Below, piece by piece: positions 23,716 through 31,111 of a stretch of DNA of 38,398 nucleotides. Source of the DNA: Nitrospirota bacterium (GTDB lineage Bacteria; Nitrospirota; Nitrospiria; 2-01-FULL-66-17); NCBI GenBank assembly GCA_016201825.1, contig JACQCD010000141.1, positions 1-38,398 on the forward strand, read 5' to 3'. The position numbers were made by a program, and so were the translations under genes. Below the pieces are notes generated by a model. It saw only the letters and a list, made by a program, of their open reading frames with translations. It searched no databases and was not told the DNA's origin. Positions within the stretch are counted from its first letter, which is position 1, and every line of letters starts with the position of its first letter.

Positions 23716-26328
23716 TCAGTGGGCATCGGCCCAGGTGGGGCCCGCCCCGATGTCCACGCGCATCGGCACCGAGAGCGGGAAGGCGCCCTCCATCTCGGCC
23801 TTGACGAGGGCCTTTAGCGGTTCCAGACCCTTCGGACTGACCTCGAAGACCAGTTCGTCGTGCACTTGGAGCAACATCCGCGCGTCGATCTGCTCGCGAG
23901 CGAGTCGATGGTGGATCTTGACCATCGCGAGCTTGATGAGGTCGGCGGCGCTGCCTTGGATCGGGCTGTTGACCGCGCTGCGCTCGCCGAAGCTGCGGAG
24001 CGCGGTGGTCGCGCCGGAAAGTTCGGGGATGGGGCGTTTGCGCCCCAGGAGCGTGGTCACGACGCCTTCGGCGTGGGCCTTGGCGATCGTGGCCTCGACG
24101 AAACGCTTCACGCCCTGGTAGTGCGCGAAGTACTCGTCGATGTACCGCTTGGCCTCGGTCTGGGAGACGCCGAGTTGATCGGCGAGGCCGAACGCGGAGA
24201 TGCCGTAGATGATGCCGAAGTTGACCGTCTTGGCGGCGCGCCGCATGGCCGGGGTGATCTCGCCGGCCGGCAGGTTGAAGATCGTCCGCGCGGTATCGGT
24301 GTGGATGTCGCCGTCGGACGCGAACGCCTCGATCAGGCGCTCGTCCTGCGAGAGGTGAGCCAAGATGCGCAGCTCGATCTGGCTATAGTCCGCGGAGACG
24401 AGCACGTAGCCGGGGTCGGCGACGAACGCGGCGCGGATCCGCGGCCCCATCGGACCTTTGATCGGGATGTTCTGCAAATTCGGGTCGCTGCTGGAGAGCC
24501 GGCCGGTCGCGGCGACCGCCTGGTGATACGTCGTGTGCACGCGGCCCGTCCGGGGCGAGATCAAGAGCGGCAGGGCGTCGACGTAGGTGGATTTGAGCTT
24601 GGCGATCTGGCGGTAGGCCAGGATCTCGGCCGGGAGTTCGTGCTGGGCGGCCAACTGGGTGAGCACGCCCTCGTCGGTGGAGTACCCCGTCTTGGTCTTC
24701 TTGATCGGCGTGAGGCCGAGGCGGTTAAAGAGGATGTCGGCGAGCTGCTTGGGCGAGTTGAGGTTGAACTCGCCGCCGGCCAAGGCATACAGCCGCTGCA
24801 TCATCCCCGTCATCTGGGCGTCGAGTTCCTTGCTGAGCGCCGACAACAGATCGGCATCCACCCGAATGCCGAGAGACTCCATTTGGGCCAAGACCGGAAT
24901 CAAGGGGATCTCGATGTGATCGAGCACGTCCGTCTGACCGTCGGCCGCGACCCGCGCGTGCAGGTCGTCGACGAGCGCGTCCGCCGCCTGGCACCAGTCG
25001 GCATAGACGGCGGGGTGGTCGTCCGGCGTCGCGATCGGTCTTGATAGGTATTCCAGCGCGACGGGCGCCAGGGATTGATCGGGCCGATTGGGGTTGAGCA
25101 GGTACGCGGCCAGCATGGTATCACGAAGCCGAGCCCGCACGGTAAATCCCTTTCGGAATGCCCAGGTGATCAGCGGTTTGACGTTGTGCCCTCGAACGGT
25201 CACGTGCTCGTCGGCGAGAAGCGCCGCGAGGTGGCGGATGGTTTCGTCGGGGAGGGGGTCCTGGGCCAACGACTCGCGTGCGCCGGGGGGCACGACGATT
25301 CCGAGGGCGCCGGCTGCCGTCGCGTAGGCCAGTGCCCGAAGCTCGGCTTCGGCGGGCCGGCCCGCGGTCCACGCGGGCGTCAGCGTGATCGCGCCCGTCT
25401 CCCGGGCTCGTTCGATCACGCGGGCGAAGGTGTGTGGGTCGTCCACCACGTCGTACGCGAGGGACGCAGTCTGGGACGAAGGGGCCAGGGTGTTGAGCAG
25501 GGCCGTGAACTCGAGTTCACGGCACAGGGCGGTGAGCCGAACCAGATCGGGGTCATGTCGTTGGAACGCGTCGAGGTCGAGCTTGACCGGGCAATCGGTC
25601 TGGATGGTCGCGAGCCGGCGCGAGAGTCGCGCTTGGTCGGCATGTTGGACGAGGCTTGCGCGCAGCTTGGGCTGGCGCACCTGATCGAGGTCCGCGAGTA
25701 TCCGCTCGACCCCGCCGAACTCCGCCACGAGTTTGGTCGCCGTCTTCTCGCCGATCCCCGGCACACCCGGGATGTTATCGGTCGCGTCCCCCATCAACCC
25801 CAAGACGTCGGCCACCAATTCTGGGCCGACGCCGAACCGCTCCCTGACCTCGGCCTCGCCGTAGACCTTGTCCTTCAAGGTATCGTAGACGCGGACGTGC
25901 GGCGAGACGAGTTGGAGCATGTCCTTGTCGGCGGTGACGATCGTGACCTCCAGCCCCTGGGCCTCGGCCTGCCGCACGATCGTGCCGATCAGGTCGTCGG
26001 CTTCGAACCCCTCGATCATCAGCGTGGGGATCGCGAAGGCTTCGACCATCCGCTGGATGTAGGGAAGCTGGCTCGCCATGTGGTCCGGCATGGGTCGGCG
26101 GTGGGCCTTGTACGCCTCGAAGTCGGTGTGGCGCTGCGTAGGGCCCTTGGAATCGAACGCGACGGCCAGGTAGTCCGGCTGGTGCTCGCGGACCACCTTG
26201 AGCAACATGGCGGTGAAGCCGTACACGGCGTTGGTGGGAAGTCCCTTTGAGGTCGAGAGGTGAGGGAGCGCGAAGAAGGCGCGGTAGATGTACCCGTGAC
26301 CGTCGATGAGGAAGAGGCGCTGGGGCAT
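23716..26328 (-). CDS. polA: DNA polymerase I
   Basis: The 870-residue enzyme has the N-terminal 5'-3' exonuclease domain (about 1-290; LIDGHGYIYRAFFALP, FDSKGPTQRH, DKDMLQLV, GLMGDATDNIPGVPGIGEKTA), a central domain in the place of the 3'-5' exonuclease, and the family A polymerase domain with DYSQIELRILAHLS (motif A), RRAAKTVNFGIIYGIS (O helix, motif B) and QVHDELVFEV (motif C). It fills gaps and removes RNA primers in replication and repair. The central domain lacks the acidic residues of the DEDD site: the DxE position reads LTPAW and the second Asp position reads NVKPL, so proofreading is probably absent, as in Taq and Bacillus stearothermophilus enzymes. ATG 26328 is taken as start because MPQRLFLIDG matches the family N terminus. 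Confidence 0.97.
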   Translation of the reverse strand: MPQRLFLIDGHGYIYRAFFALPHLSTSKGLPTNAVYGFTAMLLKVVREHQPDYLAVAFDSKGPTQRHTDFEAYKAHRRPMPDHMASQLPYIQRMVEAFAIPTLMIEGFEADDLIGTIVRQAEAQGLEVTIVTADKDMLQLVSPHVRVYDTLKDKVYGEAEVRERFGVGPELVADVLGLMGDATDNIPGVPGIGEKTATKLVAEFGGVERILADLDQVRQPKLRASLVQHADQARLSRRLATIQTDCPVKLDLDAFQRHDPDLVRLTALCRELEFTALLNTLAPSSQTASLAYDVVDDPHTFARVIERARETGAITLTPAWTAGRPAEAELRALAYATAAGALGIVVPPGARESLAQDPLPDETIRHLAALLADEHVTVRGHNVKPLITWAFRKGFTVRARLRDTMLAAYLLNPNRPDQSLAPVALEYLSRPIATPDDHPAVYADWCQAADALVDDLHARVAADGQTDVLDHIEIPLIPVLAQMESLGIRVDADLLSALSKELDAQMTGMMQRLYALAGGEFNLNSPKQLADILFNRLGLTPIKKTKTGYSTDEGVLTQLAAQHELPAEILAYRQIAKLKSTYVDALPLLISPRTGRVHTTYHQAVAATGRLSSSDPNLQNIPIKGPMGPRIRAAFVADPGYVLVSADYSQIELRILAHLSQDERLIEAFASDGDIHTDTARTIFNLPAGEITPAMRRAAKTVNFGIIYGISAFGLADQLGVSQTEAKRYIDEYFAHYQGVKRFVEATIAKAHAEGVVTTLLGRKRPIPELSGATTALRSFGERSAVNSPIQGSAADLIKLAMVKIHHRLAREQIDARMLLQVHDELVFEVSPKGLEPLKALVKAEMEGAFPLSVPMRVDIGAGPTWADAH

Positions 26329-26414
26329 GGTCGATCCGTCGCCGAACAGTACACCAGGGGGGTGAGACAACACAAGGCGGGGGGGGCTGGCTGGCGAACG
26401 TCCGCCATCCGGAA

Positions 26415-26921
26415 TCAGACCAACGCGCCCTCGTGTCGGAGGAGTCGCGACTTCAAATCGAGGCCGCCCGCGTACCCGGTCAACGCGCCGTCGCGGCCGA
26501 TGACGCGGTGACAGGGGATGACGAGCCCGATCGGGTTACTCCGACACGCCGCTCCCACCGCGCGCGCGGCGTTCGGGTGGCCGATCGCGGCCGCGATTTC
26601 ACCATACGTGCGGGTGGCGCCGAACGGGATGCTGAGCAACGCGTTCCAGACCGCGCGCTGAAACGGCGTGCCGTGCGGGTCTAAGCCGAAGGAGAAACGA
26701 GTCAGCTTCCCGCGGGCGTAGGCGGTGAGTTCCGAGTGGATCACGCGATGGGCGCGGGCGGATTCGCGAAGGCGCTGGCGTGAAGGGCGCGAAGAGGTGC
26801 GATGACAGAGGTCGAGTTCGACGACACCATGGGGGCCGGTGATGATGCGGGCTTCGCCCCAGGGGAGTTCGAGGCGGCTGAGGAGGAGGTCCGTAGAGAA
26901 GAAGGGCAAAGTCAAATTCAT
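26415..26921 (-). CDS. ogt: Methylated-DNA--protein-cysteine methyltransferase (Ogt)
   Basis: The protein has 168 residues. The active-site motif IPCHRVIG carries the acceptor Cys, preceded by [27 protein letters not shown] and [13 protein letters not shown] (helix-turn-helix with the Arg finger) and followed by [16 protein letters not shown]. It repairs O6-alkylguanine by irreversible transfer of the alkyl group to itself. ATG 26921 is the start; the frame upstream runs through a tRNA gene and gives the well-known spurious [10 protein letters not shown] peptide. A GAGG site seven bases before the ATG lies in the repeat flanking the tRNA. Possibly co-transcribed with the tRNA-Leu. Confidence 0.95.
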   Translation of the reverse strand: MNLTLPFFSTDLLLSRLELPWGEARIITGPHGVVELDLCHRTSSRPSRQRLRESARAHRVIHSELTAYARGKLTRFSFGLDPHGTPFQRAVWNALLSIPFGATRTYGEIAAAIGHPNAARAVGAACRSNPIGLVIPCHRVIGRDGALTGYAGGLDLKSRLLRHEGALV

Positions 26922-26923
26922 AT

Positions 26924-26977
26924 CGCAGCCTCGCGCCGGGAATTCGGCGCTACGTTGTGCTCCCCGCGTAGCGGGGA
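26924..26977. repeat. tRNA-flanking repeat A
   Basis: This stretch resembles 27091-27146 on the other side of the tRNA-Leu: both contain AGCCTCGCGCCGGGAA, then TCGG(G)CGCT(A/G)CGTT and a GC-rich hairpin. Here the hairpin is a perfect TCCCCGC/GCGGGGA (26961-26977) lying next to the tRNA 3' end; it lacks a T-run on the tRNA strand, so it is not a classical terminator. Confidence 0.65.
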
Positions 26978-26978
26978 A

Positions 26979-27062
26979 TGGTGCCGAAGGGGGGATTTGA
27001 ACCCCCACGGGTTGCCCCACACGCCCCTCAAACGTGCGTGTCTGCCATTCCACCACTTCGGC
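26979..27062 (-). tRNA. tRNA-Leu (GAG)
   Basis: On the minus strand the acceptor arm GCCGAAG (27056-27062) pairs with CTTCGGC (26983-26989), followed by discriminator A and an encoded CCA (26979-26981). The anticodon stem CACGT/GCGTG encloses TTGAGGG, giving anticodon GAG. A long variable arm (type II tRNA, TGGGGCAACCC region) and the T-arm GGGGGTTCAAATCCCCC are present. These features identify a leucine tRNA reading CUC/CUU codons. Confidence 0.96.
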
Positions 27063-27090
27063 CCAGATCAGAACAAAGACTATAACATCT

Positions 27091-27146
27091 CGGAGCCTCG
27101 CGCCGGGAAATCGGGCGCTGCGTTCCGCAGCCCGCGTTGCGGGGTG
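27091..27146. repeat. tRNA-flanking repeat B
   Basis: The direct-repeat partner of 26924-26977, lying between the predicted tRNA promoter and the tRNA. It contains two small hairpins (GCTGCG/CGCAGC around TTC, and CCCGC/GCGGG around GTT). See repeat A for the shared sequence. Confidence 0.65.
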
Positions 27147-27157
27147 TGCAGGGGCGG

Positions 27158-27188
27158 ATTATATAACGAGGGGACCCCCGCCTGTCAA
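27158..27188 (-). promoter_or_regulatory. Promoter of tRNA-Leu
   Basis: On the minus strand a perfect TTGACA (27183-27188) is followed by TATATA at 17 bp (27160-27165) overlapping a perfect TATAAT at 19 bp (27158-27163). A second TATAGT lies closer to the tRNA (27079-27084) but has no -35. The main promoter would give a precursor leader of about 90 nt. Confidence 0.65.
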
Positions 27189-27203
27189 CGCGAGACAGCC
27201 TCT

Positions 27204-27232
27204 TTCGTCCGCGGTTGGGAATTTGCTAGAAT
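27204..27232 (+). promoter_or_regulatory. Possible promoter of the 55-aa CxxC gene
   Basis: TAGAAT (27227-27232) with a weak TTCGTC 17 bp upstream (27204-27209), divergent from the tRNA promoter. Transcription would start near 27239, 18 nt before the GTG start. Confidence 0.35.
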
Positions 27233-27256
27233 GGCCGCAGGTGAAGGAGATGTGTC

Positions 27257-27424
27257 GTGGCCCCCGATGACGATGACATGGAGAACTTTGAACTGCCCCC
27301 CTTGGTGATTCCGAAACGGGACGGGCCGGAATGCCCGTTCTGCGGGGAGCCGATGCAGAGCGCCGACGGCGACTACCTGTGCATCGATTGTAATGGTGGA
27401 ACGTACGGACCCGAGACCGGATAG
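27257..27424 (+). CDS. Small zinc-ribbon protein (55 aa)
   Basis: The frame GTG 27257 to TAG 27424 encodes 55 residues: an acidic start (MAPDDDDMENFELPP), then ECPFCGEPM near residue 26 and YLCIDCNGG near 42. The two CxxC pairs about 14 residues apart form a typical short zinc ribbon. GGAG lies seven bases before the GTG. Function is unknown; such ribbons often bind nucleic acid or serve as small adaptor proteins. The last base of its stop codon is the first base of the second MITE-like element. Confidence 0.7.
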   Translation: MAPDDDDMENFELPPLVIPKRDGPECPFCGEPMQSADGDYLCIDCNGGTYGPETG

Positions 27425-27609
27425 GCGCCTGTCCATGAGTGGCCATCTGCTGCGTTGTCAGTCGGCCTTGCGTGCTCACATACGACTCAGTACGCTCCGC
27501 GCGCAAGCCCTCCTTGCTTCGCCACCCGAGCGGATGAGTCTATTTACATTTCGCGCCATGGGCGCGAGGCGGGTTCCGCCTTGCATCTGGCCATCCCTGA
27601 ACAGGCTCC
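27424..27609. repeat. MITE-like element, copy 2 (186 bp)
   Basis: The ends are inverted repeats: GGCGCCTGTCCATGAGTGGC at the left and, on the other strand from the right end, GGAGCCTGTTCAGGGATGGC. The interior matches copy 1 at 10521-10736 over nearly all its length apart from a 30-bp segment missing here. It contains perfect short hairpins CGCGCC/GGCGCG and GGCGG/CCGCC. No credible protein is encoded. Like copy 1 it starts on the last base of a TAG stop codon. Confidence 0.85.
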
Positions 27610-27648
27610 ACCATGCCATGACTCGGACACACTTTTAGCCGGTGGTTT

Positions 27649-28239
27649 ATGTCGACCGGTGGTGACGCTTCGCGGTACTCCCTTCTCCACGACGCGCTTC
27701 GGGATCGCATCGAAGCGCTCCAGAGCAAGATTCACCGCGGTATGGACTTCGCGCTCGACCATCTGTTGGCCCAGCAGATCGACCACTACTTCCAGCACGA
27801 GGAAGCGCTGGAAGAATTGGATGCCCTGCTGGGGCGCGTCGTCGCCGACTTCGACGCGCTTCCCGACGTCGCGGCGCTCAAGCGGTTCGAATCCCGCCTG
27901 CTGATCCTGGAAGATCGCTGCGAGGAGATCGACGCCGCGCTGCACCAGCGCCCCATGCGGCGCCGCAAGCGCATCAACCTCTTCGAGTTCTTCACCCACT
28001 CCCAAGGGGGAAACGGGCATCAAGACGGCGCGTCAGCGCCGGAGGTGTCGAGCGTGGACGAGGCGTATCGGATCCTCGGCGTCGACGCCGGGACGCGTCC
28101 CGCAATCGTGACCGCCGAATTTCGACGCCTGGTCAAGGAACTCCACCCGGACGCCAACGGCGGCGACCGCAGCCACGAGCCGCGACTGCGCAAGCTCGTG
28201 GCTGCGTATCAGTTTCTCAAAGCGCAGATTCGATCGTGA
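27649..28239 (+). CDS. J-domain protein (DnaJ-like, C-terminal J domain)
   Basis: The protein has 196 residues. The first 110 are mostly helical and charged with coiled-coil character (RIEALQSKIHRGMDFALD, HEEALEELDALLG). A linker follows, and residues about 138-193 form a J domain: DEAYRILGV, FRRLVKELHPDANGGD with the HPD tripeptide needed to stimulate DnaK, and LRKLVAAYQFLK. It is presumably a DnaK co-chaperone with a client-binding N-terminal helical region (inference). The ribosome binding site is poor. It starts 39 bp after the MITE-like element and converges with the groES-like gene, with a degenerate palindrome in between. Confidence 0.82.
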   Translation: MSTGGDASRYSLLHDALRDRIEALQSKIHRGMDFALDHLLAQQIDHYFQHEEALEELDALLGRVVADFDALPDVAALKRFESRLLILEDRCEEIDAALHQRPMRRRKRINLFEFFTHSQGGNGHQDGASAPEVSSVDEAYRILGVDAGTRPAIVTAEFRRLVKELHPDANGGDRSHEPRLRKLVAAYQFLKAQIRS

Positions 28240-28242
28240 GGT

Positions 28243-28268
28243 GTAGGGGCGGGTGCTTGTGCCCCTAC
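28243..28268. repeat. Degenerate palindromic element between convergent genes
   Basis: GTAGGGGC (28243-28250) and GCCCCTAC (28261-28268) enclose a 10-bp centre that is no longer palindromic. It belongs to the family at 22562, 22871 and 23012. The TAG stop of the groES-like gene (28265-28267 on the minus strand) lies in its right arm. Confidence 0.8.
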
Positions 28269-28594
28269 GTGAGAATGCCCAGCACGTTCTCTTCCCGGAC
28301 CATCACGAACTCTTCGTTGTTGACGGTGACCTTGCTCCCGGCGTACCGTTCGTAGAGGATCTTGTCGCCGGGTTTGAGCGACGTCTTCACGAAGATCTTT
28401 TCGTCGTCCTTCTTGGTTTTGGACCGGGGTTTGTCCTCGTCTTTGTATTTGTAGCGCCCCTCGCCGATCGCGATCACCTCGCCTTCTTGCGGTTTTTCCT
28501 TGGCGCTGTCAGGGATGAACAGTCCGCCGGCGGTCTTCTCCTCGCCGGCCGATTGCCGCACGACGGCCCAATCATGTAACGGTCGAATCTTCAT
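28265..28594 (-). CDS. groES: Co-chaperonin GroES-like protein with insertion
   Basis: This 109-residue protein has the Cpn10 fold signatures: MKIRPLHDWAVV at the start, the mobile-loop region EKTAGGLFIPDSAKEKPQEGEVIAIGEG with a hydrophobic LFI tripeptide that should contact GroEL, and KPGDKILYERYAG plus EFVMVREENVLGIL at the end. Between GEGR and KPGD there are about 14 more residues than in E. coli GroES, and the extra part is highly charged (KDEDKPRSKTKKDDEK). No groEL gene is adjacent, so this may be a secondary copy. AAGGAGG lies at a good distance from ATG 28594. The stop codon is in the palindrome described at 28243. Confidence 0.88.
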   Translation of the reverse strand: MKIRPLHDWAVVRQSAGEEKTAGGLFIPDSAKEKPQEGEVIAIGEGRYKYKDEDKPRSKTKKDDEKIFVKTSLKPGDKILYERYAGSKVTVNNEEFVMVREENVLGILT

Positions 28595-28616
28595 CGGTCC
28601 CTCCTTTGTGTCTGCC

Positions 28617-28640
28617 GGAGGCACGACATGTCGCGCCTCC
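28617..28640. repeat. Palindromic element, variant arms
   Basis: GGAGGCACGACA and TGTCGCGCCTCC form a 24-bp palindrome with a single mismatch. The centre CACGACATGTCG is the same as in the element at 23012 but the outer arms read GGAGG instead of GTAGGGG. It lies in the leader of the groES-like gene. Confidence 0.75.
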
Positions 28641-28694
28641 CTGTTCGGATGGCATTATAACGGATGGCGGTATCAAAACGCTTGAGCGGTCGCA

Positions 28695-30134
28695 TCACGC
28701 CTTGGGCTGTTCGCGGGCCAACCGCGGGTCGAACGCGTCGCGCACGACGTCGGAGAACAGGTTGGCCGCCAGGACCAGCGTGAACATGAACGTGAACGCG
28801 GAGGCCAGCGACCACCAGACCATGGGCTCGCGCGCCATCTCGAGGCGCGCGCTGTTGATCATCGTGCCCCAACTGATGGTGGAGGGATCCACGCCCACCC
28901 CGACGTAGGACAGGACGGCCTCGGCCAGCACGAGGCCGCTGAAATCAAGCGCCACCGTGATCAAGACGATGTGCATGACGTTCGGCAGGATGTGACGAAT
29001 CATGATGGTCGTCGGCCCCGCGCCGAGCACCGTGGCGGCCTGGATGTACTCCACGTCCCGCAGTTTGAGCGTCTCGCCGCGCAACAGGCGGCATAGGCTC
29101 GTCCAACTGGTGATGCCGAGGATGATGCACAGGAACAAGAGACGGGCGTCGGCGCGCACGGCCGTCGTGTCGAATCGCTCCGGGTGAAGCGCCATGTACG
29201 CTTGGAGGGTCAGGATCGCGGCGGCGATGAGCAGGACTGCGGGGATCGAACTCAGCGTCGTATAGACATATTGGATCACGTCGTCGACCCAGCCCTTGAA
29301 GTAGCCGGCCATGATCCCGAGCAGAATGGCGAACGGTAGCATGATGAGAGTGGTGAGGGTTCCGATCACGAGGCCCGTACGGATGCTCTTCAGCGAGAGA
29401 TACAGCACGTCCGATCCGACCTTGTCGGTCCCAAAGACGTGGTACTTCATGCCCAGCCCCGCCCCGAGAAATCCGAAGAGCATGAGGGCTCCGGACGTGA
29501 GCAGGATCACGCGCCACGGGATGTCCGTGCGGCCGCGCAGGAGTCGACCCCAGACGCGCGCCCACGGGTCGCCGGTTCTTCGGGTCTGCCATGCGACGAT
29601 CAACACGATCAGCGCGCCCCACGCGAGCGTGCCCTGGGCCAATGCCCGGGCGGCGGTGGACGCGAGGTCCCAGGCTCGATCCCGCTCGGGGTCGGCGAGG
29701 TGCGCTCCGCCGTAGCGAAGGCGTGGGAAGTCGCGGAGCTGGGCGCCGTCGGGCCGCTCGATCGTCTCCTTGGCGTAGAGATGGGTGGCGAACGGCGCGG
29801 AATACGTTTTCTCGACCCGTTCCTTGAGCGGCAGGACGAGCAGATCGAGCAGGCTGAGCACCTCGGACGAGTACTCCGTCTGCGTCTGCGCGCCATCGGT
29901 TTTTGCGCGCTGTCCGGCCAAGGGAAGACGGAAGTGGACGGAGTCGACCAATCCAACGGCGATGTACACCGCAAGGACGACGAAGGCGCCCATCCCGAGT
30001 CGGTGACGCAGGATGTGGCGCCACGGTGCGCGGAGGTGTTCGCGGCGGCTGGCGTACAGGGCGGTGACGGCCGCCACGGCGATCAAGAGGTACAGCAGCG
30101 CGTCGGTCCAGAGGAGAACGGGCTTGAACGGCAT
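28695..30134 (-). CDS. Peptide-type ABC transporter permease (DppC/OppC-like), extended
   Basis: The 479-residue permease is about 180 residues longer than usual DppC. It has two N-terminal helices (about 8-27 and 48-68), a hydrophilic region of about 95 residues (starting DSVHFRLPL and including YSSEVLSLLDL), another helix, then the usual BPD_transp_1 core: GTDKVGSDVL, a set of five to six helices, and the EAA-type loop LRDVEYIQAATVLGAG followed by RHILPN. The C-terminal NLFSDVVRDAFDPRL is typical of DppC. ATG 30134 overlaps the stop of the upstream permease gene (TGATG). It is the last gene of the operon; no ATPase gene follows. Confidence 0.88.
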   Translation of the reverse strand: MPFKPVLLWTDALLYLLIAVAAVTALYASRREHLRAPWRHILRHRLGMGAFVVLAVYIAVGLVDSVHFRLPLAGQRAKTDGAQTQTEYSSEVLSLLDLLVLPLKERVEKTYSAPFATHLYAKETIERPDGAQLRDFPRLRYGGAHLADPERDRAWDLASTAARALAQGTLAWGALIVLIVAWQTRRTGDPWARVWGRLLRGRTDIPWRVILLTSGALMLFGFLGAGLGMKYHVFGTDKVGSDVLYLSLKSIRTGLVIGTLTTLIMLPFAILLGIMAGYFKGWVDDVIQYVYTTLSSIPAVLLIAAAILTLQAYMALHPERFDTTAVRADARLLFLCIILGITSWTSLCRLLRGETLKLRDVEYIQAATVLGAGPTTIMIRHILPNVMHIVLITVALDFSGLVLAEAVLSYVGVGVDPSTISWGTMINSARLEMAREPMVWWSLASAFTFMFTLVLAANLFSDVVRDAFDPRLAREQPKA

Positions 30135-31111
30135 CAGCTCAACCGGACGCGAGGATCGACGACGGTGTAGGAGAGATCGGTGAGCATCAGGCCCACGATG
30201 TACAGCGCCGACCCGAGGAAGACCATGGCGCGGACGATGGCGAAGTCCTGCGAGCGGATGCCGTCGATCGTGTAGCTCCCCAGCCCCGGGATGCCGAAGA
30301 AGGATTCCAAGATCAGGCTGCCCAAGAACAGGGCCGGGATGATGACGACCACCCCGGTCAGAATCGGGATCATGGCGTTCTTGAGCGCGTGGTGGAAGAG
30401 GACGCGGACCTCGGACAGCCCCTTTGCGCGCGCCGTGCGGATGTAGTCCTTGTTGATCTCTTCGAGGAAGATCGTCCGGTAGAGGCGGGTGCTCGCGCCG
30501 ATGCCGCTCACCACCCCGACGACCACCGGAAGGATGATGAACTTCGCGGCGGCGAGCCCCGTGTCGTAGCCCGAGATGGGGGTCAGGTTGAGCAGTTTGC
30601 CGATCAGGTACTGCCCGCCGATGATGTAGAACAGGCTGGAGATCGAAAGGAGGATCACGCAGAGCACGACGCCCCACAGGTCCACGTACGTGCCTCGCAA
30701 AAATGCCAGGACCATGGCGAACGTGATCTCGATCAGGATGCCGATGAGGAAGACCGGCACCGCGATCGCGAGGCTGGGCCACATCCGTTCACGAATGTCG
30801 GAGCCGATGTCGCGGCCATCGTCGGCGCGGCCGAAGTCGAAGGCGAACAGCGACAGCGATTTCTCAAAAAAGATCGTCTGGCTCAGCGTCCCCACGCCCT
30901 CGGCCGCGGCATTCCAGACCAGCGGCTTGTCGTAGCCACGCTCGCGCTTCCACTTGGCCATGGCCTCGGGCGTGACGTGCTTGACGCCGAGGTGCACGCG
31001 CGCCATGTTGTCGGGTGAGTTGACCACGAAGAATAAGACAAACGTCAGAAGATTGACCCCGATCAAAATGGGGATGGCGTACAGGACGCGGCGGATGAGA
31101 TAGGCCGTCAT
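30134..31111 (-). CDS. Peptide-type ABC transporter permease (DppB/OppB-like)
   Basis: The 325-residue inner-membrane protein begins MTAYLIRRVLYAIPILIGVNLLTF, the standard DppB start, and has about six helices. The EAA loop KDYIRTARAKGLSEVRVLFHHALKNAMIPI contacts the ATPases, and FFGIPGLGSYTIDGI and the C-terminal DLSYTVVDPRVRL are family hallmarks. The periplasmic loop after helix one has VTPEAMAKWKRERGYDKPL, as in other DppB proteins but longer. The start is fixed by an ATGA overlap with the stop of the binding-protein gene. Works with the DppC-like protein encoded next to it. Confidence 0.92.
   Translation of the reverse strand: MTAYLIRRVLYAIPILIGVNLLTFVLFFVVNSPDNMARVHLGVKHVTPEAMAKWKRERGYDKPLVWNAAAEGVGTLSQTIFFEKSLSLFAFDFGRADDGRDIGSDIRERMWPSLAIAVPVFLIGILIEITFAMVLAFLRGTYVDLWGVVLCVILLSISSLFYIIGGQYLIGKLLNLTPISGYDTGLAAAKFIILPVVVGVVSGIGASTRLYRTIFLEEINKDYIRTARAKGLSEVRVLFHHALKNAMIPILTGVVVIIPALFLGSLILESFFGIPGLGSYTIDGIRSQDFAIVRAMVFLGSALYIVGLMLTDLSYTVVDPRVRLS

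Noticed and set aside
23860-26250. Long plus-strand open frames opposite polA
   Set aside because: They are antisense shadows produced by high GC in third codon positions; polA motifs on the minus strand are unambiguous.
26961-26977. Rho-independent terminator of the tRNA-Leu
   Set aside because: The hairpin is perfect, but no T-run follows on the tRNA strand and ogt is directly downstream.
26922-27056. N-terminal extension of ogt reading through the tRNA gene
   Set aside because: The peptide ([10 protein letters not shown]..., GVQIPPSAP) is the classic translation of a tRNA-Leu; ogt starts at ATG 26921.
22562-28640. CRISPR array
   Set aside because: The repeated palindromes are irregularly spaced, lie inside genes and have no spacers of uniform length.
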